Shown in pieces: positions 43,941-54,180 of a stretch of 64,000 nt of DNA. Numbering within the stretch: the first letter of the stretch is position 1; each line of letters starts with the position of its first letter. The position numbers and the translations under genes are program-made. The stretch spans positions 611,501 through 675,500 of the forward strand of contig JAJOZX010001570.1 in NCBI GenBank assembly GCA_023014485.1, given 5' to 3'. The notes under the pieces are model-generated. The model did no database searches. It was not told the origin of the DNA and saw only the letters and a program-made list of their open reading frames with translations. This DNA comes from Bathynomus jamesi. Lineage: Eukaryota; Arthropoda; Malacostraca; Isopoda; Cirolanidae.

Positions 43941-45061
43941 CGGTCCTATTCAAAGGAGTGACAAATCGGAGATAAAATTCAAAGGAGTGACATAACAAAG
44001 GAGTGACAAATCGGAGATAAAATTCAAAGGAGTGACACGAAAATACCGTAACGAAGGAGTGACATAATTCCATAATAATAAATAAAATAAATAAAAAACA
44101 ATAAATTTTTTTTATTTATTTATTTTAGGTTAATTGTACGGCATCGACGATTGGTTAGGTTAAGTTATGCTATTTTCGTTAAATTTTAAAATAAATAAAT
44201 AAATAAATTTTAAATAAATAAATAAATAAATAAATAGCACCATTAGATTCCTTGTGAAAAACTGGTTATTATCACTTGATCATTGTTGTCATTTTATGTT
44301 TATGTTTCTAGTTTTTGAAATAAAATCTTAATTTTAACAATTCTAACAAATTTTGTTTTTTTTAAATAAAATTTTAATAATTATACTCCTTTGAATTTTA
44401 TCTCCGATTTGTCACTCCCTCGAAACGTCACTCCCTCGAAACGTCACTCCCTCGAAACGTCACTCCCTCGAAACGTCACTCCCTCGAAACGTCACTCCCT
44501 CGAAACGTCACTCCCTCGAAACGTCACTCCCTCGAAACGTCACTCCCTCGAAACGTCACTCCCTCGAAACGTCACTCCCTCGAAACGTCACTCCCTCGAA
44601 ACGTCACTCCCTCGAAACGTCACTCCCTCGAAACGTCACCCTCGAAACGTCACTCCCTCGAAACGTCACTCCCTCGAAACGTCACTCCCTCGAAACGTCA
44701 CTCCCTCGAAACGTCACTCCCTCGAAACGTCACTCCCTCGAAACGTCACTCCCTCGAAACGTCACTCCCTCGAAACGTCACTCCCTCGAAACGTCACTCC
44801 CTCGAAACGTCACTCCCTCGAAACGTCACTCCCTCGAAACGTCACTCCCTCGAAACGTCACTCCCTCGAAACGTCACTCCCTCGAAACGTCACTCCCTCG
44901 AAACGTCACTCCCTCGAAACGTCACTCCCTCGAAACGTCACTCCCTCGAAACGTCACTCCCTCGAAACGTCACTCCTTCGAAACGTCACTCCTTCGAAAC
45001 GTCACTCCTTCGAAACGTCACTCCTTCGAAACGTCACTCCTTCGAAACGTCACTCCTTCGA
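43941..45061. repeat. Inverted-repeat unit containing a 16-bp satellite
   Basis: The left side has AAAGGAGTGACAAATCGGAG repeated, and the right side begins with its reverse complement at about 44385-44420. The interior right part (44413-45060) is about 40 copies of the 16-bp unit GTCACTCCCTCGAAAC, the last six with CTTCG. Its insertion splits the 34-bp satellite. It also contains the ACGATTGGTTAGGTTAAGTT dispersed motif. Apparent frames here are repeat artefacts. Confidence 0.88.
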
Positions 45062-45250
45062 TCACTTGGAATAGGCTTGGTATGCCTATATGTCAAATAG
45101 GACTTGGAATAGGTTGGAATAGGTTGGGCCTATATGTCAAATAGGACTTGGAATAGGTTGGGCCTCTATGTCAAATAGGAATTGGAATAGGTTGGGCCCA
45201 TATGTCAAATAGGACTTATGCCTATATGTCAAATAGGAATTGGAATAGGG
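45062..45250. repeat. 34-bp satellite, second block
   Basis: Degenerate continuation of 43606-43940 with partial units. Confidence 0.88.
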
Positions 45251-45308
45251 TCACTAATAGGTGTTAGGTGGGTGTAGGTTTGAATTTGTTCAATTGCTTT
45301 AGGTCTTT

Positions 45309-45548
45309 GTGATGTTACAGTTCTGAGTCGAATTTTGTGATGTTACAGTTTTGAGTCGAATTTTGTGATGTTACAGTTCTGAGTCAAATTTTGTGATGTT
45401 ACAGTTCTGAGTCAAATTTTGTGATGTTACAGTTCTGAGTCAAATTTTGTGATGTTACAGTTCTGAGTCGAATTTTGTGATGTTACAGTTCTGAGTCGAA
45501 TTTTGTGATGTTACAGTTCTGAGTCGAATTTTGTGATGTTACAGTCTT
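45309..45548. repeat. 28-bp minisatellite, about 8.5 copies
   Basis: The unit is GATGTTACAGTTCTGAGTCG plus AATTTTGT, with G/A variation at the CGAA step. Confidence 0.95.
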
Positions 45549-45949
45549 ATGAGTAAATTAAATTGCTGAAATAAATTTTATAACCTACACCACAGGTTCA
45601 ATTATAAATTAAGTGTTTTTAGTTAGGATAGGCCTTGAGTGTAAAGAGTAAGGCCTACTTTAAGAGGTAGGCCTATTATGCAAGGTAAAGTTAGGCGGGC
45701 CTACTAAACAGGCCTATTTGTTGGTCCTACCAAGTAGGCTTATGTTTGGGCCTATTATTTTATAGGACCTCAAATGAGTTAAGCCTGTTAAATTAATAAG
45801 GCTTTGTTTTGAGTTTGAAGAGTAGGACCTATTAAATAGGCTTAATGTTGTGGGCCTATTTTTTTTAGGACCAAAATTGAGTTATGCCTGTTAAATGAAC
45901 AAGCCTTTGTTTTTGGTTAGTGTAAAGGTAAAGGGATGGTTCCCAGTTG

Positions 45950-46201
45950 CATAGGCCACTATATGAAAAAACTATAGTGGGGTTATGGTTGAAATTGGGG
46001 TTAGGCCTAATGAGCTAAGCCTAGCCACCACGTGTGTCAGTGTAAATTTTAGAGGGGTAAGTTTCCCATATACGGGCCACCATTTGAAAACTATAGTGGG
46101 GTATGGTTGAAATTGGGGTTAGGCCTAATGAGCTAAGCCTAGCCACCGCGTGTGTCAGTGTAAATTTTGGAGGGGTCAGTTCCCCACACACAGGGCCACC
46201 A
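45950..46201. repeat. ~120-bp tandem copies of the LTR/primer-site junction
   Basis: GGCCACTATATGAAAAAACT (45953), GGGCCACCATTTGAAAACTA (46075) and GGGCCACCATATGAAAAAAA (46193) open successive units. Each thus repeats the primer-binding site and the first bases of the LTR. The intervening leader AATTGGGGTTAGGCCTAATG is also repeated. Confidence 0.8.
46189..46201 (-). promoter_or_regulatory. Primer-binding site, tRNA-Ile-like
   Basis: Directly after the LTR the minus strand reads TGGTGGCCC, the complement of a 3' end GGGCCACCA as in eukaryotic tRNA-Ile. Complementarity stops after 9 bases. Confidence 0.6.
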
Positions 46202-46994
46202 TATGAAAAAAACTATATAGGGCTATGGGTTGATTGCCTGTGCCCTCATCCGTTGGAAATTTCCAGCAGACTTCAGTGGAGGGTTACCGACAAAAGCCCT
46301 ATGCTTTTTCGTTAGAGTTATGAATATGTAGGTCTTTAAAGAATCTCTTTATATTTAATTGATTACGGTAATTTTAGCGTCGGGATTTTAGACGCCTATA
46401 TTAGATGAAAATAAACTTGCCTCACCTTATTTTTGCTGGGTCTTAGTTTGTTTCGATGTTGGGTGTTACGATCATTTTCGGTGTAGGGCCGCCACGATGG
46501 AGTTACGCGACGAATTTGCTTGAGGTAATTAATATAGGCAGTCACAATACAAACACTTTAGGGTGTAGGCCTACCCTTTTTCTTTATATTTATTAAGTTT
46601 ATTATAAGGAATTCACTCAGAACTTTAGGGAAGACTAAAGCACATCCTCCCTGTTTAAAGCATTTGCTGTAACATAAACAGCCCTGAGGCTACTCCTTTA
46701 ATATATCTTCATATTTTAGTATAAATTGCTGATTTGACAAAGGTTGTTGACTCTTTCTCTCTTGTATTTTGCATGGGTTAGCAAATGGAAAATTTGTTAA
46801 CGTGAAATAAATGAAGGTTTCTTGTGGTTATGCAGACCCGACGCCTACATACGGTTTCTATGTATGTATGGCAATCATTTCATTCCCATTAGGCTATGTC
46901 GCCAATCCCGAGCCAATTTTGTAATTTATATTTAATTATGAAATAAAGGTATCACATACGATACCATGTTGTAAGCGCGTATAGTTTTTCCATA
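46202..46994 (-). repeat. 5' LTR (right copy)
   Basis: Partner of 40243-41038. On the minus strand it is followed immediately by the primer-binding site. Confidence 0.88.
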
Positions 46995-47735
46995 GTCATC
47001 TTCAGAGATGACACACAAGCACTGCTCCAATTGCTTGGCCCTGTAGATTCTCTTGTAGCTCTCTATCACCCCCTGGTCCATAGGTTGTATTACTGACATG
47101 GAATTAGGGGGGGAGGAACATAGCTCTGATCATGCCATCCTCACTTGCGAGTTCCTCTGCACATGGGTGTGCTGGCACATTGTCTAGCAAGAGGACAACC
47201 TTCACACCTTCAGGGCTTATTTTCAAAACATGTTCCTGGTATGCCTTCACCTGCGCAATGAAGAACTTGTGGAACCATTCGTGGAAAATAGTTCGCATGA
47301 ACCAGACCTTCTTGCTGCTCTTGTAGATGACAAAGTTTGTGCATGCAGTCCTTGAGTATGCGAAGCTTGGCTGATCTTCCAACGACCAAAGGCTTGTCTA
47401 TGTGTGCCATCAGCATTTGCGCAGGCCAACACAAACACACACTGTTTGTCTGTCTTAAAGCCTGGAAGATGTTTGTCAGTTTTGTGGGCCAGTGTATTTG
47501 TGGGCATACTCTCCCAAAATAAGCCAGTCTCATCACCATTATACAGCTGGTAGGAAGCAACCCCAGCCTCATCAATCAGAGTCTGTAGTTCGCACCTGAA
47601 TGACTCCACTTGAGATAGGTCTGCACTGGCTGCTTCTCCCATAAGCTTTCTGTTCGATAAGCCATGCCTGCACTGGAAATGATACAGCCAGCCACCACTT
47701 GCTTTAAAGTCTGTGTCATTGAACTTGGTAAATAT
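46995..47735 (-). pseudogene. Tigger transposase DDE catalytic region
   Basis: Pieces in shifting frames contain YNGDETGLFWESMPTNTLAH (first D), GFKTDKQCVFVLACANADGT, VVLLLDNVPAHP (second D) and NSMSVIQPMDQGVIESYKRI (typical QPMDQGVI block). All are diagnostic of Tigger-type pogo transposases. Frameshifts near 47380 and 47250 make it inactive. Confidence 0.9.
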
Positions 47736-48284
47736 TTACTATTACACCAGTCTCCGGTAGAAAGTTTTAAAAGCTGGTTTTCAATGTTTTTCAATGTGCC
47801 AAATTGAAAAGTGATACTCATTTCCGTTGCAAATGATTTGTTAAAGAGTTATTGAAGCTTAAAGCTTTTAAAACTTTCTACCCCTTTTTTACTTGGGGGA
47901 CACCCAGTGGGAACTGGGAGTTTATGGGTGGGGAGAGTAACAAAACGAGTGGTTTCCAAAGATTTTGAAAGTCAGATTAATACAAAACACATCAAACACC
48001 ATACGAAAAACATAAATTTCACCTTCAAAATTGGCCAAACCTAAAACAACCTAAGCAAACCTAACAATCAAAGGAGCACAGACCACAGGAAGCCATGTCT
48101 ATGTCCAAATTAAAATCAGTGGAAGCACCATTTTTTTACCCTTTTCCTGTTAGAGAGTTTAAGCTTCACTAACTCTTTAACAAATTATTTGCAATGGAAA
48201 TGAGTATCATTTTTTAATTCAGCACATTGAAAAACATCAAAAACAAGCTTTTAAAACTTTCTACCGGAGACTGGTGTAGTAGTA
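47736..48284. mobile_element. MITE with ~130-bp inverted repeats
   Basis: The left end ACACCAGTCTCCGGTAGAAA and the right end TTTCTACCGGAGACTGGTGT pair over about 130 bases, including GAAATGAGTATCA. The centre is non-coding. It sits in the Tigger gene after the codons HFVQEFK. The exact duplication is unclear because both edges are TTTACTA-like. Confidence 0.8.
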
Positions 48285-48469
48285 AAGAAATACCTTGAAC
48301 TCCTGCACAAAATGCTTAGCTGCCGATTGGATGTCAATTCCTCTGACTGGAATGTTTTTGGCCTGTTGCTGCTTGAACCACGTGTACACAGCCACATCTA
48401 CATTTTTCTTGTAGGACATGTTCAAGCGAGGCCGTTTCAAACTCCTGCCTCTGGATTCACTGTCTAGCA

Positions 48470-49325
48470 CAGGGGTGGGGAAACCCTCGCCTGCAGGCGA
48501 AATTTCGCCCACGAGCTAATTTCAATTCGCCCGCTTAGGTATTTATTATTTACTAAAAATTATTTATTTACAGCCCAGCAAATAGCTTTTTAAAATACAT
48601 CTTATATACAGCGTGTCCCAAAGAAATGTATACCCACTTTGTTCGATAATACCAGCTATGAGGATAATAAATATATTACTTTTTATATGTTTTGTAATAA
48701 AGAATTTTCTCCTGAATCTAAATATGTAATTATTTTTATTAAAAATTGAAAAACAAAAAAGTTACAGATGTTTAAATTATAATTATTATTTTCGAGACTT
48801 CATGTGCGATATTTTCTAATATTTTTGCACATATACAAGATAAGTTTGAAACCGATGGCACTGTGCAAAACTTACAAAAACAACGTTCTGGAAGACGTCG
48901 AACATCTTAGATAAAGTGTCATTTAACCATGGAATTTGTAAATTGTTTGAATTAACTAATAATTACAACATTTATGCTTCAATATCAACACTAAACATAA
49001 GTATCTCAAAACAGTCGGTTAAAATATTAGAAAATATCGCACATGAAGTCTCGAAAATAATAATTATAATTTAAACATCTGTAACGTTTTTGTTCTTCAA
49101 TTTTTAATGAAAATAATTACATATTTAGATTCAGGAGAAAATTCTTTATTAAAGAACATATAAAAAGTAATATATTTATTATCCTCATAGCTGGTATTAT
49201 CGACCAAAGTGGGTATACATTTCTTTGGGACATGCTGTATATAAGCTTAAAATTTGCCAGACACCCGCGGAGGTGTTTATGTTATCGATTTTTGCCCTTG
49301 GTACTGAAAAGTTTCCCCACCCCTG
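48470..49325. mobile_element. hAT element containing a mariner relic
   Basis: Termini CAGGGGTGGGGAAAC and GTTTCCCCACCCCTG, perfect 8-bp duplication GTCTAGCA (48462-48469 and 49326-49333). About 629 of its 856 bases are a second, mariner-type insertion. Confidence 0.93.
48609..49237. mobile_element. Tc1/mariner-type deletion derivative
   Basis: CAGCGTGTCCCAAAGAAATG and its near-perfect reverse complement close the element, with TA on both sides (48607-48608 and 49238-49239). Inverted repeats extend about 230 bases. In the centre the plus strand encodes KFETDGTVQNLQKQRSGRRR, the helix-turn-helix end of a mariner/IS630-type transposase. Confidence 0.83.
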
Positions 49326-49400
49326 GTCTAGCACATATGCGTCTATTTCGTTGCGCTTCTGCTTAACTTCGTAGATGGTAGTACCACTTGTGGATGCCAT

Positions 49401-49647
49401 TGTTCAGAAAAAGTTTGTACGAGCAGGCAATAATTAAGTAAAGTATATAGATACACTGTTAAAGCACAGACTATCACTGTACTCCTATATGTACTGCTAC
49501 TAACTGATAAGTCACTTTGAACTCAAAAAAATGCTATGAACTGATAAGACCTGTGTAACACAATAAGAAATAAAAACACAACCACTTACAGTACATACAT
49601 GCAGTATTCATAAATAAATGACATTTAGATACATAAATATAACTAAT
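49401..49647. other. Unassigned, upstream of the Tigger start
   Basis: Nothing recognised. It would hold the Tigger 5' UTR and TIR if these survive. Confidence 0.4.
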
Positions 49648-49649
49648 TA

Positions 49650-50341
49650 CAGGTAAACCTCGTTTTACGCTGCTTAAAGTAAAAGCTTAAATGTAAAATT
49701 AAAAAATGGTAAAAAGCTGTAAACTAAGCAAAATATGATGATGTAACTGTGCGGGACTACTGGAAGTTGTATGACATTTTAAAAGGCATTTCCAATATAG
49801 CCGCAGCTTGGAATGAAATTTCAAAATCATGTTTAAATGGTGTCTGGCATAAGCTGTGGCCTGATTGCATTGCTGATTTTGATGGATTTGACAATGTTGA
49901 AACTGTGACAAAAGACATCACCCAGATAGCAAATGAAGTATGTCTAGATGATGATGAACTGCTCAATTCTGCAGTTCCTCAGCAAAAAAAAAAAGAGGAT
50001 CTCCTTCCGGGATCTTCTTCCTCTCAATAAATCATCTCCATCTCGCCACTGTCAAACAAGATCAAATAATTTTATTTTTAATTGCTTTAATTACCAAAGT
50101 AGTAATTTATCTTTAATTCAATTATTTTATTAATATTAAGCATTCTTTTACTAGTTTTAAGCATATAACCCATTAATAATTTTCATTTTATGGAAAATAT
50201 GGGGTCACTTTTGGAGAATCCTGAAACCTATCCTATTTATTTAGGTAGAAGCCCATTATTTTTTAGCTTCAATTTACGCCACTTCACTTTTTGACGGCAA
50301 TCTGCTGGAACCTAACCCCAGCATAAATCGAGGCATACCTG
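49650..50341 (+). mobile_element. Tigger deletion derivative, TA TSD
   Basis: Termini CAGGTAAACCTCGTTTTACG and, reversed, CAGGTATGCCTCGATTTATG, flanked by TA (49648-49649 and 50342-50343). It keeps only the C-terminal coding part. Tigger elements are known for CAGG..ACCTCG ends. Confidence 0.88.
49749..50030 (+). pseudogene. Tigger transposase C-terminal fragment
   Basis: WKLYDILKGISNIAAAWNEI, NGVWHKLWPDCIADFDGFDN and EVCLDDDELLNSAVPQ match the acidic C-terminal part of Tigger transposases (NIAxAWxE..LNxxWKKLWPD). The opposite-strand Tigger at 39.4-49.4 kb has a diverged equivalent (CNAWKKLLHN), so they are separate subfamilies. Confidence 0.83.
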
Positions 50342-50649
50342 TATTAGGGTGTGACCGTTGCCCTCCAAAAATCAAAAAATGGTCCTACAATGCTGTTCAA
50401 AGTTTTAGTGTTGTGTATTTATCTAGGAAACACCCCTGTAAATTTTCTTGGAGATCGGTGCATGTTTGAGCTAGCACTGTCGTACCAGCAAGTATTGCTA
50501 TTTCAGCTTATGAACTTCATAAATAAGTGTGAAAATAACACATTTTATCAGATTTTCATTTCCGGGTCTGGAACGCTGACCCACAAATTTTCTACGTATT
50601 ATTTTATTGCATTTAATTTTAATGATGCTCTTTTCTTTTCCCTTGACAG

Positions 50650-52181
50650 TGATTTGATGTTGTGGATAGAGAATTTAATCATGGATACACGGCAAGATGA
50701 TGAGTATGTCAGAATGTTATTGGGCACCGTACCCCGAGAAGAAGAAAAGGAAATAAAGGGCTGCAAACTGCCAACTAATAGGCAGGTCTTACTATGTCTG
50801 TTAGCAAACCTTCGGGATATGCATTGGGACCAGGCTTTATCTGCCACCATTGACAATGTGCTTTTGCATTACCAGAAGGCGAATGTCCCGACCATTACAG
50901 GCAGGAACAATATTGGCCGAGTGATTAAAACTTACTATGACAAAGACTACATGATGCTTTTGAAAAAGAATGAGGATAGAAGACGGGCTGATGATCCTGG
51001 AATTATGAAGTTTAAATCAGAATTGAGCCTGATGATGAAATTTTATAAGAACAGTGTTGAAAGACATGGCAGCTGCGAAAAAGGGGAAAACTCAGGCCGA
51101 ACAAGATGCCATCGATACTGACATACTCTTTATGAAAAGCATGCTAAGTAGGCTGACCATATTTCCTTGAGACAAAAACGGGACATTGGGATGGCAAAAA
51201 AGGGACGGGGTTATGTAATATTCTGTATTCATGAAAAAGTAAGTACATAAACATATTGAGCTTACAATTATTCTTCAGTGACAGAACCCATACAAAAACC
51301 CATACAAAACGGTACTGTCCCATTCAAAACGGTACGTATGGTCAGCCTAATGCTAAGTGACAGAGTAGCTACCTACTCTGGGATAAACAAAGTACTCACA
51401 GAAAAGGTTCAGAAGCGACAGAAAAGGCAGATGCGAGAAGAGAAGCGACAAGAGAGAGAGCAATGTGATCATGCTGAGAATGTACAGGCTGATATTGATT
51501 CACCTATTAGCTCTGATGAGGATGATGACAATGATGAGGCCAGCACTGCTGAACCAAAGAGAAAACATCGGAGAACAGTGAAAGAGGGAGTTTCAATTTT
51601 TGTGCCTCATGATATTCTGAAGTCGGCAGAACTTGTTTCATGCAGTGTTCGAAACAACATCTCGCCGACCCAGCTGAGTGCAATTGTTGGCCCCACTGGC
51701 TTTGTTCTCGTCCCAAGTACAAGAAAGGACAAAAGAGGAGATGAGGAAGGCCCTTCTTTGCCATGAAGGCACTGAAGTTACTAAGAGAGTGGGGCTCAAT
51801 CATGGGGGCTATGGAAAGCCATATCTTCCCCCTGTCCCAGAAAGTGGCACTGCCATGGTGGACCTAATTGGGCCTGACTCAAGCCGGTTCTTCACCATTT
51901 TAGGCATGCCCTATCAGTTTCTCCACAGTCCAGCCAGTGAATGGGCGGATCATGACGACTACCTGAACATGAAACGGGTTGTGGACAAGCTTCAGGTCGT
52001 CAATGAGGCTGCAGAGCGTGGTGTAAAACTTTGCCATGACTTTCTTAATGTTGCCAGGGATGAGGAGCACTTTCAAGAAGTCCTTCAAGTAGTTGAAAAT
52101 GACAGACTCCGCGTTCCTAATCAGTGCAAACGATCATCTATTTCCGAACAGAAATCATGGTTTCTTGCTCTAGAGAAATAA
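50650..52181 (+). pseudogene. HWDGK/CRHH-type transposase, core deleted
   Basis: N-terminal part: CKLPTNRQVLLCLLANLRDM, ATIDNVLLHYQKANVPTITG and FKSELSLMMKFYKNSVE. After the MITE comes a basic coiled segment KVLTEKVQKRQKRQMREEKR, an acidic patch, and FVPHDILKSAELVSCSVRNN. The C-terminal part is MKRVVDKLQVVNEAAERGVK followed by LCHDFL, matching LKMKVVNDAAKRGIALAQ in the other copy. The segment with HWDGK, FDTTASNTG and CRHH is missing. Confidence 0.7.
51149..51349. mobile_element. 201-bp hAT MITE with perfect TSD
   Basis: Ends TAGGCTGACCATA and TATGGTCAGCCTA, flanked by the duplication ATGCTAAG (51141-51148 and 51350-51357). It is inserted within the coding region of the HWDGK/CRHH relic. Confidence 0.9.
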
Positions 52182-52504
52182 TACCTTGTGAATATATGAT
52201 AAAACCCCTTAATGTACCATGAGAGAATAAGAATGATTAACTTTTTGTGTTAGTGATAACAGCTTTTAATTAAGACAGGCAAATGATTTGTGTTAATATC
52301 CCTTATGATGTGTTGTAATTCTATATATAGGCGCGTATGCCGTATAAGCAAAATCGCTATTTTTCAAATTGCTGGTGCTCACTCGAATATGCATGAATCT
52401 TCAAACAATTGCACGTGGGTATTTTTTATGTCAATATGCAACACCAAACTTTTGAACAGCATTGTAGGACAAAGTTGGGGCAACTGTCACACCCTAACCT
52501 GTAT

Positions 52505-52861
52505 ATGTAACTATCTATGTAATATCACACAAAAGAATGCCTAACATGCACAACATTTGGAAGCAGCACTATGCACATACACAACCACTCACCACCACTG
52601 CCCACGCAATACAACAGAAAACAACTGACTGCAATCTCATCTGAGGGCTGGTTCCAATAATATTCCAGTGGTGTCACCTTCACCTTAATGACTCAGAGTC
52701 CGCTAAAGTGAAGTTTGGTGATGCTAACAGACTTTTTTAGCGGAAATCTTCACTTTAACACCTGTATTAAGTTAAACTGAATGTTAATGACCAGACAGCA
52801 ATTTAGTCCATTCAAGTGAAGTTTCCACTAATGTGAAGGTCATTAATGTGAGGGATTTCTG
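52505..52861. other. Unassigned stretch
   Basis: No gene recognised. Contains loosely inverted AAGTGAAG/CTTCACTT motifs (52710-52830), possibly a decayed foldback. Confidence 0.4.
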
Positions 52862-53018
52862 TAGCAATAAAGAGCCAAAGAAATTCTTTAGTTTTTATAA
52901 ATATAATAATAAAAAGCATGATTGGATTGGCCCAATAGAACATGATGATAGGATGTTTGAAAAAGATCAGGATATTGTTGGTATTTTTAATGATTTTAGC
53001 CCTGTCCTATACCAATAA
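52862..53018 (+). pseudogene. CR1/jockey-type LINE fragment
   Basis: NKEPKKFFSFYKYNNKKHDW and EKDQDIVGIFNDF match the linker just before the RT (PKKFYxYVxxK...DIAxxLNDFF). It ends at an A-run (53039). Too short to place in a family. Confidence 0.65.
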
Positions 53019-54172
53019 AAAGAGTATATGAAAAAGTGAAAAAAAAAAAAAAAAAATAAAAGTCGCACATTGTCCAGAAAATACATGAGTGAAAAAAAAT
53101 AAAATAAAGTGCATATATGCAATTGCAATGGTGATTGTTGCAAAGTGAGGGGGGGTTTGAGGGAGGGAGGATGACCTCCCCCCAAAGGGGTAACCCAGGC
53201 ACCGAAGGTGCCCTTGCCATAGGCGAGTTTGCAAAGCACAAGCAGTGCCCATAGGGCAGTGAGCCGAAGGCTCTGCTTGTTTTACTAAAGCAAATTTGGT
53301 AATTATGTTGCTGACCACATGACCTGAACTTTTGGTCAAAAATATATTTTTCAAGTGTATTTTGGTGCTCTATTCAAATATGACCTTCATTTCTTGTGCA
53401 AATGAACAGAAATATGTGTTTAAGGCATGCAATAACAACTGTATTTCTGTTCATTTGCACAAGAAATGAAGGTCATATTCGAACAAAGCACACCAAAATA
53501 CACTTGAAAAATTTATTTTTTACTACATTTTATACAATAAAGCATAACCTGGACTACAAATACAAATGAATATTAAGAAAGTTATAGCTATTTAAAGTTT
53601 ACCTGATATTTTTGTTGAAACTAAGGAAAATATCATGACTTAACCAATCATCAAGGGCGTACAGTTGACCTAACCTGGTATTCAACTGACCTAACTGGGC
53701 ATTCAGTTGCCCTAACCTGACATTCAATTAACCGGGGGCAACTCAGAAGTAGATAGATCACAGCACTGCATTATCACATACTCACACTACAACAATAATA
53801 TTCAAACTAAACTAGGTCTAAGCAGGCAACAAATAAACAGGTATAATTGTCATTTAGCACCCAACTAGTGACCCCTACTTCTGTTTTTTGTTTCTAGTAT
53901 AGTTTTAGCTCCTCTTTCCAAATGTGTGTGCAATCTCACAACCTTCACACGACATGATTCACAATACACTGGAACTAAAAACTACCCACACAATGCTGCC
54001 AGATGCAAAATGGTACTGAAATATTTTAGTAGTTGTAACTTTCTTCATATTCATTTGCGACAAATTTGCCATAGAAGAAAAGTGTCTTAGAATTCTTGAA
54101 ACTACCTATTGTAAAGACAAAATTCCTAAGATTCTGTGGTTGTACGGAACTGCAATAATACCTAATATATAT
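53019..54172. other. Mostly unassigned, one palindrome
   Basis: Apart from the palindrome at 53343-53520 and the dispersed motif near 53625-53685 (ATCAAGGGCGTACAGTTGAC), no feature is recognised. Confidence 0.45.
53343..53520. repeat. Palindrome of ~180 bp
   Basis: The left arm TTCAAGTGTATTTTGGTGCT...TTTGCAC-type sequence pairs with the right arm TGCACAAGAAATGAAGGTCA...ACACTTGAAAAA around a centre near 53430. Its left flank GACCTGAACTTTTGGTCAAA reappears inverted near 61436, so both belong to one repeat family. Confidence 0.8.
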
Positions 54173-54180
54173 ATATATAT

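Larger units (their letters stand above)
40243..46994 (-). mobile_element. BEL/Pao-like LTR retrotransposon, pol deleted, satellite-filled
   Basis: Two direct repeats of about 795 bp (40243-41038 and 46202-46994), starting TATGAAAAAA and ending TTTTTCCATA, enclose the unit. The target duplication GTCAT (40238-40242 and 46995-46999) sits in the Tigger gene. A pol fragment on the minus strand and a primer-binding site next to the right LTR set the orientation as minus. Most of the 5.2-kb interior is tandem repeats. A clear polypurine tract is not seen at the expected place. Confidence 0.85.
39385..49400 (-). mobile_element. pogo/Tigger transposase gene, cut by four later insertions
   Basis: Minus-strand gene pieces at 49400-49334, 48461-48285, 47735-47000 and 40237-39385, interrupted by a hAT (48470-49325), a MITE (47736-48284) and an LTR retrotransposon (40243-46994). 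Removing them gives a collinear Tigger-like protein. Its own TIRs were not identified with certainty. Confidence 0.82.
48285..49400 (-). pseudogene. Tigger transposase N-terminus with HTH, split by hAT
   Basis: Starts at MASTSGTTIYEVKQKRNEID (49400), runs to the hAT duplication at 49326-49333, and resumes at 48461 with RGRSLKRPRLNMSYKKNVDV, then YTWFKQQQAKNIPVRGIDIQ and SAAKHFVQEF. The second part is the CENP-B-type helix-turn-helix that binds the TIR. Coding resumes after the MITE near 47735. Confidence 0.78.
50345..52496 (+). mobile_element. HWDGK/CRHH-type DNA transposon, deleted copy
   Basis: Termini TAGGGTGTGACCGTTGCCC and GGGCAACTGTCACACCCTA with a perfect 8-bp duplication ACCTGTAT (50337-50344 and 52497-52504). 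It lies against the right end of the Tigger derivative, whose last bases form part of the target. Plus-strand coding relics relate it to 54181-56869. A 201-bp hAT MITE interrupts it. Confidence 0.83.

Noticed and set aside
44391..45074. 227-codon frame of repeated SLETSLPRNVTPSKRH-type peptide
   Set aside because: It is an artefact of the 16-bp satellite, with no start context or homology.
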